Assembly: GCA_030248195.1 (NCBI GenBank)
Contig: JASAND010012498.1
Location: 26,867-90,866, forward strand
DNA length: 64,000 nucleotides
DNA from: Trissonchulus latispiculum
Taxonomy: Eukaryota; Nematoda; Enoplea; Enoplida; Ironidae
Reading direction: 5' to 3'
This document shows, in pieces, positions 20,420 through 31,300 of this stretch (position 1 is the stretch's first letter; each line of letters starts with the position of its first letter). A model generated the notes under the pieces. It did no database searches and had not been told where the DNA came from. It saw only the letters and a list, made by a program, of their open reading frames with translations. Made by a program: the position numbers and the translations under genes.

Positions 20420-23275
20420 CTAACTGGGTTTTTTGGAAAGCAATAGATGAATGTCCGTTGTATCAAATTTTGCGCAAATCCAACTTTTTTGTATTAATGT
20501 CCTTTTTAATACTGTTTTGAACAGTTTGTGTGAATATCCTCTTTCTAATAAGCTTATTTTTAATGATATGAGTTGTTCATAAAAGTACTGTTTGCACGAA
20601 CATATGATAGCTATTCTGCATATTTGGTTATCTATCATATTATTGAAAACTGATTTCGAAATATTTGTAGTCGGATCAGGGAACCGGTTTATGCGAAAGT
20701 TAAAATCGTCACGTTTATCATACACCTTGGTGTGGAACAAATTATGGTTTATGCAAATATCTAAGTCTAGTACATTTGCTCTATCACTTTGTTCGTTTAC
20801 TTTATTTAGCACTAATTCAGCAGGATAAATGTATTTATAGTTTAATTCAAGAACATTTTGATCATCTGCCGTGGTTATATCGTCTATGTATCTGAATGTA
20901 TTCTCTAAATATTCATTTATTGCTAAGTTGTTTTCATTTGTAACGAATTTGTATTCGAAATGGTGTAATGTTATATTGGCTAAGGTTGGTGCTGCATTTG
21001 TTCCCATAGGTATTCCTATTTGTTGTTTAAATATGAGATCTCCGAGCATGAAGTATGTGTTATCTATTAAATACCTGCACATATCTATCACTTCTTGTGG
21101 GTTTATAGTAGTGAATTTAGGTTCTCCGTTACCCCAGTATATTTTATCATTTCTTATATGCAGTTTGGAATGTAAGCTGTCCTTTACTAGCTCAGAAACT
21201 GCTGTGTTTATTGTCCTGTGTTCTAGATTAGTGTATAGTGTGGTGAAGTCAAAAGTATTTATTGTTTTTGCTGCTTTCTTTTTGTTTAAGTGTGTTAAGG
21301 TATCAAGGATAGGCTTGTTATTGTTGATTATCCAGAAAGGGTTACATTTATATTTAGTTTTATATATTTCGCAGAGTTTTTGTCTTTTGGCTAATACTAT
21401 CTTGAGTATTTTGTCCAGTATTTTTGATAGGTACATTGTGGGTGCATATTTACTGGCTATTATTGTTCTGAATTTTATAGGCTTTTTGTGAAACTTAGGC
21501 ATTATGTACATGAAAGGTAACTCTTGGTACTGACATGTGTGATTAAGTTTTTTGTTATACGCTATCATATTGGACAATAATTCTTGCTTTGTTTTGTTGT
21601 TTTCCACTATGTATGTATTGTTGTTGTTTGTATTATCAACTATTCCTACTTCTTTTAGCATAGAATATACATAAAATTGTTTGCAAATGATGGAAAAGTT
21701 TTGAGGTGCCTTATCAGTTAAAGTGAATACAAAATGTTTACCTAATTGATTTATTTTGTGTTTGAGTTCGTCTACGTCGAAGTTTGATTGAACCATTGGT
21801 ATATGAATGGTAGGAACTCTTTTCTTAATAGTTTCACTTACGTAGATTGCCCAGTCTCTCAATTTGTCTATGTCCCATTTGTATTTTTTATGTAGTTTAG
21901 TTATATATTTAATTAAACCAGTATCAATGTTTCTTAGAGTATCCTGTGGTCGAATTTGGCTGTTGATCCTGTATTTTGGGCCATAATTTAGTAGTTGCCT
22001 AATTTGATGGTCTTCCACTACATCGAAATTTGAAGTGATTACGTGATTATGTATAGGGTCCTTGTAGGGAGAGTTTAAGCAGTTACATGTAAATCCATTT
22101 TGATGAAAATTTTCCAGGAAGTCGTTGCATTTTAAGTTTGCTACCGTTGCGCGATAATTTAATATGAAGCTAGCAATTGGCTTGTCATATGAAAAGAAGA
22201 TGCGTGGACTATGTGCTTGCGTCCTGGTATCAGGATAGGGCCATAAGTGTTTGCATGTTTCGAAAACTTTTTTAAATTTTATACCATCTATTTGTTTGTT
22301 AAATTCTATAACCATATTTTCTTTATTTTTATTTTTATTACATTTGTTTATTGTCATTATTTCTGTTCTGAATTCTGTAATGTCCTTAATGAATTCATAC
22401 AGTACATGACTTTTGAATTGTTCGTTGTGTATAGCTATTCTTTTGACACTGTTCCATGATGTTGATGTGATTATCTTGTAAATTTCCTTTCTTGACCTAG
22501 TGTGTAAAGACAAGAGTTCATTTTGAGAAATATTTGTGATATTTTTATTAATTCGTTTTGTGCGAATCTTTTTACCAGGAGTTTCCTTGCGGATTAATAA
22601 ATTGCGTAATATGGATTTTTTAGGATTTTCTCCATAAAGAAGATCATTTAAACCATAAGGATACTTGGTTTTTAACTGTTTGATCCAGTACTTTTCTCTC
22701 TCTCTTCTGATTTTTGTATCTAATTCTTTTGAATTTGTGCTTTCAATGATTTCGATGATTTGTACTGAAAAAGTTTTGCATATTCCCATATTAAAATGAA
22801 TAGCAAGTCTTTTGCAGCTTGCTCGTAGTGTATTTTTTAAACTATTCCTGTGCTCTGCTATTCTTTTAGATAATTGTCTTCCAGTTTCTCCCACGTATTG
22901 CATTCCACATTGATCGCAAGTAATTAGATACACTACGTTATGACTTTTACAAGAGGCTATCAATACCATCGCGGGAGACTTAATACTATATTCATTGTCA
23001 TTGTAATATCCCTGTATCATATGACCTTCTTTATAATGCATGCAACATTTACAATTATTTCTATGGCATTTGACACCTGTTGTAATGGTCGTTATTGTCG
23101 GTGGTAGTGTGTCTAAAATGCTTTCGTCTAAAGATGTGGACCCTGAGTCGACGGTATTGGGGTCGCCGAGGTCCAAATCCGGAATCCACCAGTTGGGGCA
23201 TGTATCCTCCTCCCCTGCTACGGAGCCCCCGGAGGCATTATCCATAAGAAGACTATCCATAAGAAGAAGAAACAA
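20420..23275 (-). CDS. Naiad-type ORF: N-terminal GIY-YIG endonuclease plus reverse transcriptase, copy 2
   Basis: A 951-codon intact ORF with the same domains as copy 1: cysteine cluster CHRNNCKCCM, GIY-YIG nuclease (VVYLITC, QYVGETGR), RT motifs FDFTTLYTNL, GIPMGTNAAP and YIDD. Amino-acid differences from copy 1 are dispersed and mostly conservative, while the last roughly 100 codons are identical. Retention of two open frames despite divergence suggests recent activity or selection on the protein. The likely start is Met6 (MDSLLMDN), aligned with Met7 of copy 1. Confidence 0.93.
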   Translation of the reverse strand: MFLLLMDSLLMDNASGGSVAGEEDTCPNWWIPDLDLGDPNTVDSGSTSLDESILDTLPPTITTITTGVKCHRNNCKCCMHYKEGHMIQGYYNDNEYSIKSPAMVLIASCKSHNVVYLITCDQCGMQYVGETGRQLSKRIAEHRNSLKNTLRASCKRLAIHFNMGICKTFSVQIIEIIESTNSKELDTKIRREREKYWIKQLKTKYPYGLNDLLYGENPKKSILRNLLIRKETPGKKIRTKRINKNITNISQNELLSLHTRSRKEIYKIITSTSWNSVKRIAIHNEQFKSHVLYEFIKDITEFRTEIMTINKCNKNKNKENMVIEFNKQIDGIKFKKVFETCKHLWPYPDTRTQAHSPRIFFSYDKPIASFILNYRATVANLKCNDFLENFHQNGFTCNCLNSPYKDPIHNHVITSNFDVVEDHQIRQLLNYGPKYRINSQIRPQDTLRNIDTGLIKYITKLHKKYKWDIDKLRDWAIYVSETIKKRVPTIHIPMVQSNFDVDELKHKINQLGKHFVFTLTDKAPQNFSIICKQFYVYSMLKEVGIVDNTNNNNTYIVENNKTKQELLSNMIAYNKKLNHTCQYQELPFMYIMPKFHKKPIKFRTIIASKYAPTMYLSKILDKILKIVLAKRQKLCEIYKTKYKCNPFWIINNNKPILDTLTHLNKKKAAKTINTFDFTTLYTNLEHRTINTAVSELVKDSLHSKLHIRNDKIYWGNGEPKFTTINPQEVIDMCRYLIDNTYFMLGDLIFKQQIGIPMGTNAAPTLANITLHHFEYKFVTNENNLAINEYLENTFRYIDDITTADDQNVLELNYKYIYPAELVLNKVNEQSDRANVLDLDICINHNLFHTKVYDKRDDFNFRINRFPDPTTNISKSVFNNMIDNQICRIAIICSCKQYFYEQLISLKISLLERGYSHKLFKTVLKRTLIQKSWICAKFDTTDIHLLLSKKPS

Positions 23276-23639
23276 CCGCAGGATCAGTGGCCAAAATCCA
23301 ATCCATAGTCCTTAATCGGGTTTGTGTCGACTCAGGGCCAATAGCATATTTACCATCGCGGTGTTGTGAAATAGTCCAAGTGATAGCTTTGCTAGTAGTG
23401 CAAGGGTGAATATAATGTACACCTAGTCTCCCTGAATACGAAGTCAGATTAATAATTAATAACTAAAAGTATAATTGTTATCCAGCATTAACAATATTTT
23501 ACTACAAAAACAATAGATATTAGCGTGAACCATCCATACATATTTTGTAAGTGAAAATTTGTAATACTGATACGAGTGCACTTATATTAAAAATTGTAAA
23601 CACCAATTAAAAAATATAGTTTAGTAAGATATGCGTGTA

Positions 23640-23707
23640 GGACACGCGAAGCCCAACCTCCAAAGGAAGGAAATCCAAGGGCCGTAAGGAGGCTAGGGCT
23701 AAGCACA
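23640..23707. other. Linker between tandem Naiad copies, potentially structured
   Basis: 68 bp absent from copy 1. GCGTGT-AGG-ACACGC (23634-23648) is a perfect hairpin, followed by AAGCCC..CCTCC pairing with GGAGG..GGGCTT-like sequence (GGAGGCTAGGGCTAA). It may be part of the true 5' end of the element, lost in copy 1. Function unknown. Confidence 0.45.
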
Positions 23708-24021
23708 AAGAAGGAGAGAGATTCGTAGATAAGTGTTTTCTAGGAGTTTATGTATCCCGTATTTATGTCATGCATGGACGCTTCAGGCAAGTCTTAACGT
23801 TTATGTATTAAACTGTATATTAAGTCAATGGTACTCAATACGATTATGTGCTACAGACACATTCATACGAGTTAGGTGCATTCACTCGCTGACCACTCTG
23901 CCAGACTGATACTAGCATTCGGCGGGCGTCGTCAGTGGCGTACCGACATACTAGTTGCAGCTTTAGGTCTTTTGAGCCCCCGGAGTAAAAAGGTTATGAA
24001 AAGCGTTTCTGCCCTGTGGTC
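23708..24021 (-). mobile_element. Naiad-type element, 3'-terminal fragment
   Basis: Matches the last about 315 bp of the 3' region of copies 1 and 2 (tail through CCCTGTGGTC) and stops at 24021, where unrelated sequence begins. It lies head-to-tail upstream of copy 2. Confidence 0.85.
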
Positions 24022-24906
24022 AAACCCAGCTTGTCAGGCTTACTACTACTCCCTAGTGCGCATTGCTTTGAAATTGGACCAAACGAACGAAGACTTAGCA
24101 TGAGCGTTTACGTTAAAAGTTTAACTGAACACCGCTGGTCAAGTTATATGATTTTTTCGAAACCCTGGAAGCGGAGCAAGCCTGACCAGACTTCAAAAAC
24201 AGACAAAATAATCCTCATCAAAACGATAAAAAAGCAGAATAACGCAAATGCCAAAAAGATCTGGCGGAAATCAAACATAGTTAATGCAAATGTGTCACTG
24301 AAAATCTATCCAATCTAATATTATGAGCACGATGCCAGAATCCCGCATTTTAGAGGGCAGAAGCGTTCTTCAAAAGTACGTATTTTCCTTTCTTTACGCT
24401 CAAATTCTGAAAAATGTAGTTAAAAGTTCTTTGCATGATATTCCAGTCATAAAGTCAAGTCAAAATTCTGGTATTTTTGCAAGAAATCCTATACAGTCCA
24501 GTAAAACAGAATTACGTTTATCAAAATATGTTTACCTCTCCAAAATAAATGAATGTTGCAAACTTTCATTACTACCGAACGTAAATGGCTGCTCGTGAAC
24601 AAAAATTAACTGAACACTGCAGGCAGAGTGCAAACTACAAAATTCGATTCAAAATCACAAGCTCAGCAGACAACTGACAGGTTAGTGAAGTAGAAGAGTT
24701 TCTGTCAAAGTTGAAATTCAACCGACAAACAATTACTACCAACCTGCGAAATAGGCACAACAGAAACTGTACCAGTAAAAAAACAGGAGACATATATTTA
24801 CAGCTTGGAATAAAAAACAACCAACAGCCACATAAAAAGACTCAAACAAAGACTGAACACGTATTGAAGTGTTTTGGTGAGCATCTTGGACTATTAGTTA
24901 GGCTAC
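24022..24906. other. Intergenic, no feature recognised
   Basis: Unique-looking AT-rich sequence between the Naiad fragment and a MITE. No recognisable exon. Confidence 0.4.
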
Positions 24907-25193
24907 TGAGGGCCTATTTCTTTAAAGATTAAAATGGTCGGATTAAAAATCAGCCGAGTTAAAATTTTAATTTCTATTTTTTAAAGCAGGATTAAACGGA
25001 TTAAACGGATTAAAATTAACTCGTTGAGTTTTTAATCCGAAGTGTGAATAAAGAAACAGGATTTGATTAAAATTTTAATCCTAGGTGCATTAAAGAAATA
25101 GGATTAAATTTAATCTGTTTAACTCGTTTAACTCGCTGGATTAAATTTTAATCCGTTTAATCTTTAAAGAAATAGGGCCTTAGTTTATAAAAA
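24907..25193. mobile_element. MITE with GGATTAAA repeats (about 287 bp)
   Basis: Inverted ends close to GGCCCTATTTCTTTAAAGAT on both sides. The inside carries repeated GGATTAAA/TTTAATCC units in both orientations. It lies just beyond the SMC6 stop codon and may supply part of its 3' UTR. Confidence 0.7.
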
Positions 25194-25245
25194 CTGGGGT
25201 AGAAGGGGCAACAAATCTACAATACAAAAGAGCACCCAGAAAAAG

Positions 25246-25327
25246 CTATTCCTCATCAACGGAGGGGCGTTTACGATCACGAGGGGGCTGAAGCTTGAAA
25301 TAGTTCAATCGGTCGGCGTCAGAATCT
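25246..25327 (-). CDS. SMC6: SMC6 last coding exon
   Basis: Encodes DSDADRLNYFKLQPPRDRKR and PSVDEE then TAG at 25248-25246. The acidic tail resembles the family C-terminus. Confidence 0.9.
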
Positions 25328-28300
25328 CTGAAATGCAAAAACACAATTTAAAGTTAAGCATGCAAATTTTAATTAGGTTAATTTATTAGGTTTATTAGGT
25401 TAATAAAAGTGAATATTATATAAATGACGAAATGTGAATTTAAACAAAATATCTCGTGTAAGTCCAACCGGTATTCTGTTATTATCTGGACAATGATAAT
25501 ATCATTTTTCTTCCAACTAGGCCAATAGAAAAAGGGCAGACAAGAAAAAACCTGTCTTGTATGGAAATCGATGCTACACAGAAAAAAAGGACTTTCAAAA
25601 TTGGATCGAAAATTGTCCTGGCAGAAGAGAGCAAGCTAATTGGCGAAAATTTTGTTAAAAATCCGGCAAAGTGGGAAAATGTTTTGAAAATTTAGGATGA
25701 AAAGGGTTAAATTTGTCGATTTCTTGGGTTATGGGAGGAGGTGGGAATTTATATATGAGGGCGGGGTGGGGAGGTCGCCGAATACCCCCCCCCAGCAAAA
25801 ATAAGTGAATCATGAAAAATGAATCAGAAACATCATACTTCGACAAACACTAAGCGGACATTTCTGAGCAGACACGCTTGCAATGCATTGAAACAGAAAA
25901 AAAACAGGGCAACAAAGGCCCTACCACAAAAAATAAAAAATATTTAAAATTAATTTTCCATCCTAAAATTTTACAAAAAACCAATGCTGCTGTATAAAAC
26001 GTACGGAATTTCCAGAGTTGGAATGGTGACAGGTGTGAGCACAACCAGCTGCAGGTCTCGTCGGAAGTTGAGGGCAAACTTCACAATGATATTGTAGGCC
26101 ATGGTCCGATGCACGCCGTCCATGAAAACATCAATCTCATCCAGACATCTAGAGCAGAAAAACGGGAAGTAGAAAAAGTTCCAAAAAATAAGAAAAAACT
26201 TAAATGCCAAAAACAAACACCAAAAAACCGGGACCTAAGCTAGGTTGTCTAGTTAGTCAAATTTTAGCAATTAAATCTTTTATGTCGGATCTGAACTAGT
26301 AACAAAAATGCCCTAACGGTCATTGCTAAAGGGGAGAATAGGGAAATGCTGCTAAAGCGGAAAAATGCCAATAGTTTCGTGCAGATTAATGTCTACTCAG
26401 CGCCTAAAATTATTGAAACCAGGTTTATGGCGCAGAATAGGGAATCTAGCCAGCGCCTAAAATGATTGAAACCAGCTTTTTGGTGCAGAATAGGGAATCT
26501 AGCCAGCGCCTAAAATGATTGAAACCAGCTTTTTGGTGCAGAATAGGGAATTCAGTCAGCGCCTAAAATGATTGAAACCAGCTTTTTTACGCAGAATAGG
26601 GAATCTAGCCAGCGCCTCAAATGATTGAAACCAGCTTTTTGGCGCAGAATAGGGAATCTAGCCAGCGCCTAAAATGATTGAAACCAGCTTTTGGGTGCAG
26701 AAGCGTCTGGGGTAGAATAGGCGCCTCTCGCCATCCACCCTATTCGCGTGAAGTGCTCAGATACGTACTCAATCGCAATGGCGTGAGTATAATACATTGG
26801 TTTGAGAAGGCTTATGAGATAACTTGTGAGTAGAAATGATAAAGTAATTCCACACAAGGAGCTGTCTGCTGGACTGAACACTGTGATGGTGTCATGTAAT
26901 GTGGCCTCCGCTGTGACCGAATGAATGAATATGAAAGTCGCTATGAAAAAAATTAGTTACCGCACCCCTAAGATAAAATACGTCTACGTACTGTATGCAC
27001 ATAAACGCATTTGGCTTCGTCAAGTCCACTCAAATTCTCCACCACGATAGCGTATATAGCACACGTGTAAGTATATTTAACATGATAAATTTTGTTCCAC
27101 GATAAATTTTGTTAAACCTCCTGAGCAACATGTGCAAACCAAGGTTAGCATAATGCGTGAGTTCATACATTCAGCTGTACGCAAATCACTAATAATAATA
27201 ATAATTACGCATCATCCCTCTACCTAAAGTAAACTGGTTTTTTCGAACTTCACGAGGAACTGCTGATGCACTTACACGCACACTTACACACAGCCCCTAT
27301 GTGACACAGGTATCCACGCAAATGTCAAGCGCTTATTTGCTAAGTTCATTCTACGAGAATTCATCTAGTTCACGCGAATAGGGTGGATGGCGAGAGGCGC
27401 CTATTGTACCCCAGACGCTTCTGCACCCAAAAGCTGGTTTCAATCATTTTAGGCGCTGGCTAGATTCCCTATTCTGCACCAAAAAGCTGGTTTCAATCAT
27501 TTGAGGCGCTGGCTAGATTCCCTATTCTGCGTAAAAAAGCTGGTTTCAATCATTTTAGGCGCTGACTGAATTCCCTATTCTGCACCAAAAAGCTGGTTTC
27601 AATCATTTTAGGCGCTGGCTAGATTCCCTATTCTGCACCAAAAAGCTGGTTTCAATCATTTTAGGCGCTGGCTAGATTCCCTATTCTGCGCCAAAAACCT
27701 GGTTTCAATAATTTTAGGCGCTCAGTAGACATTAATCTGCACGAAACTATTGGCATTTTTCCGCTTTAGCAGCATTTCCCTATTCTCCCCTTTAGCAATG
27801 ACCGTTAGGGCATTTTTGTTACTAGTTTCTTGCATTTTTCCGCTGTAGATCAGATACGTATTACTTTTCAACTTTAATAAGCAACCGGCATTTTCACGGT
27901 TAAGATGTGTGTAGCAATGTCGGGGAGGCTAGTGGCGCCGCGTGGGTTAGGATAAAAACCAAAATACTTTTATTAGGACGTTTTATGCAAAGTTGTGCCC
28001 ACAAAAGCGAGTGTTTAACGCAATTTTCTGAATGGCTGACGAAGTGCGGGGGGAGTAGCGGCGCCGCGTGGGGTAGGATAGAAATCAAAATAGCAGACTG
28101 TTTTAAAAGCACTTTTTATGCAAATTTGAGACCGCAAAATCGTGGGTTTAGCGCAGTTTTCTGAATGGCTGGCTGATGATGTGCCGAGGGGGAGGGGATG
28201 CGGCTCCGCGTGGGGACATAGATATTTAAATAGCCGGCTCTTATATGCGAATTTGTGAGCGCAAATGAGTGTTTAATGCAGTTCTCTGATCGGTTGCCGA

Positions 28301-31300
28301 TATTTGGGGGGGCAGCGGCGCCGCGTGGGGACACAGAGATTTAAATAGCAGGCTCTTATATGCGAATTTGTGAGCGCAAATGAGTGTTTAATGCAGTTCT
28401 CTGATCGGTTGCCGATATTTGGGCCTGGGTTTCCTTTAGTGGGGGGAGGTGCCCCCCACTCGACCCCTTCCCCCCCAACTCGTTCCCCCCAACGTTTTTG
28501 AGCTACCCCCCCCCACTCACTATAGGATGCCAAGAAAATGCCAAATTTTTAGGATTTCTGGTCAAAATTTTCAAAACGTTTCCGGCTTCGCCGGATTTTT
28601 TTGGTCAAACATGGTCTATTTTGGTACTCAAACTTGATTTTTGAGCACTTGTAAGCATAGTTATAGCAGTATATGTAGAAAACAGGCTATTTTTACTGAA
28701 TTTTTGGCATTTTTAGGTCACTTTGGATCCCCCCACTTTTGGTCTTCCCCCCCACTAGTGCAAAGTTGTGCCCACAAAAGCGAGTGTTTAACGCAATGTT
28801 CTGAATGGCTGACAATGTGCGGAGGGGGGGGGGGTAGCGGCGCCGCGTGGAGAACGATAGAAATATCATAGAAACAAGTTAGTTTACGTACCACTATTTT
28901 TCCTTTTTCGGAATTTATTTCTGGGATGAAGTGAACAAAAACAGAAGCCCGTCCAATATTAAAGAAATAAATAAAATACACTCTCCTGCTAATTCCAACA
29001 TTTCCCAGTTATCATATGTACACGTAAAAACACATTAAATTCCTATATTAGTAGTGCATGCGACCTCTGCCAGACTTGGTTCAAACACTTGCGGCTCATC
29101 AGTGGAGAAGTGTAGAACTAAGTTCTTTAGGATGCTTTGGAAAAATCTTTTACAAAATAAGTGAAAGATAGTTTCGCCGCCAGTCGCCTCATAAAGTGTC
29201 ATTAGTGTGGTGAACAAACATATATGACATCCAAAATATGAAAAATTTTCTCACTTTGAACACTGTTAACAATGGCGGGTAGGGTAAGAAATTGGACAAT
29301 TCCCTAATATTTCGATAATTAAAATATTGAAAACATGAAACATAAAATTCTAACAGAATGAAATTAATAAATTTCATCACCGTTTCCTTAAATTATATAT
29401 ATTTTTGATAAGTATATACTCAGAAAGGAGGAACTCGATAGATTCTGAAGACAAGACAAAAACTACAGTACAGCTCATTCCAAAGTGCGTTTGAAGCGAA
29501 GTCTCATGTCTGGCGAAATGTCGCGAGCGCACGCGAAATTCGCGAAGGCTTTGCGACATTTGTGTATATTTTTCGCGATATGTCGTACCAAAATTTGAAT
29601 TTCGCGAAGTCGCATAGAAACTTCGCGTAACTTCGCGAAATTTTCCCAGATTTCGTGAAATTTCTTCCCTTTCGCGAAAACGTCTCGCGATCTTCGCGAA
29701 TCACTTCGCGAAGTTCGGTAGCTAAAGTTTTGTTAGCTAATTTGAGGGGTTTTCTCCATATCTACCAAAATTCTGGGTAAATTTTAAATTGTAGCTTTGG
29801 CTCAAATTTATATATCTCTTCGCGAAATGTCGCGTAATTTACGCGACGTTGTGCGACATTTCGCGAAGTTGTCGCGACATCTGCGGAAACGTTTTGTGGA
29901 TTAACGTCTTTTGGAGAATCCTAAGTTATGACGTTTTGACTTGCGGATAGTAGCGTAGGTACAAAAAATTTTCAGGGGGGCGGTTTTAACCGAGGACTTT
30001 TGAGGGGGGGGGGTAAAATTTTCTAGTGTTGCGTAACATGCACACTGCGTATTATATATACTGCAAGTTGTCCTATTAATTCAAAAGTCTTCTATGGTTT
30101 ATGTTTTCGATTTGTTACAACTGAAAGCGTTACGCTAAGTCGCAAATGGGGGTCTGGGGGGCGGAGCCACCCAGAAGTTGAGAAAATTTTTAAATTTCGC
30201 CATTAAACTCTATTGAAACATTTAATTCTTTATAATATAATTAATCTAATTATATATCAATTGACTAACAACATTTTGTATATACCTTTATTTGCTATTT
30301 TCTGCGTTTACTGTCTTGTCCGAAGACTGAAACTATTAGGATGCTCCCATTAAGAACTGCGTATTCTGATCATATCAACCAATTATGCCAAGGCTGATGA
30401 TGTTCGGAATAACGCAGATAACAGCAAAACTGCAAATTATCAATTGACTAACAACATTTTGTATATACCTTTATTTGCTATTTTCTGCGTTTACTGTCTT
30501 GTCCGAAAACTGAAACTATTAGGATGCTCCCATTAAGAACTGCGTATTCTGATCATATCAACCAATTATGCCAAGGCTGATGATGTTCGGAATAACGCAG
30601 ATAACAGCAAAACTGCAAAGCAACTTATATTACAAACGTTCGTTAGTATGTTTTTTGGAGGTTTTTTGGAGTGCTGAGCTCGAATTTGGCATTAGTTTTG
30701 CCCTCGCGGATGCGCCAGAGGCATTTTACAAAAAGCTGATAGTGATTTTTCTTTTGTGAATTAGTTCACAAAAAAATCACCCGGCGGTGGCGAAGCCAGA
30801 GGACATGGCAGGGAATCCAATATATTGTTGGATAGCTTAGAGTTAGGACATGTCACATGCATAATATGGGGTAGCTGCGCAAAGTCCATAGTGAGTACCA
30901 GCAAAGATTTCAAATTTGGTCCGAAGTTGTCCGAGGGTCCAATTTTGGGTGGGTTGACTATTTGTGGCACCCTAGTCGGAGGAGTTGGGCCTCGGCAGCC
31001 AAACTTGCTTACGTGTTTGTCCGCGTTGTATAACGCATTATTAATTCATTGTCACTTAAGTTTGGATACGAACTCCTTCTAGCTTGGTGCGACTGTAGGC
31101 TCGGTAGCTCAGTTGGCAGAGCGTCGGAGCGTTCATCCGAAAGTCGTGGGTACGAATCCCACCCGAGGCCCGAATTTTTCGGGTCTCACGTGCTGAAGTG
31201 GCAATTTCATTTCTTACATTACATACGTTAAGGTTGGGACTTGTGGCTATTACCATGCAAAAAAAATTTCCGGCTGCGGCTTCTTAGCCGTGTAGCTGGG

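Larger units (their letters stand above)
19770..23639 (-). mobile_element. Naiad-type Penelope-like retroelement, copy 2
   Basis: Same layout as copy 1: 3' tail at 19770, hairpin array at 20181-20411, ORF 23275-20420, 5' UTR to 23639. From 19770 to about 20721 it is virtually identical to copy 1; beyond that it differs by several percent. Upstream (23640-24021) lies a short linker and then the 3' end of another copy in the same orientation, a head-to-tail arrangement typical of Penelope-like elements. Confidence 0.88.

Noticed and set aside
31056..31256. ORF with the peptide GGIRTHDFR..LCQLSYRA
   Set aside because: This is the well-known artefactual translation of the complementary strand of a tRNA gene.
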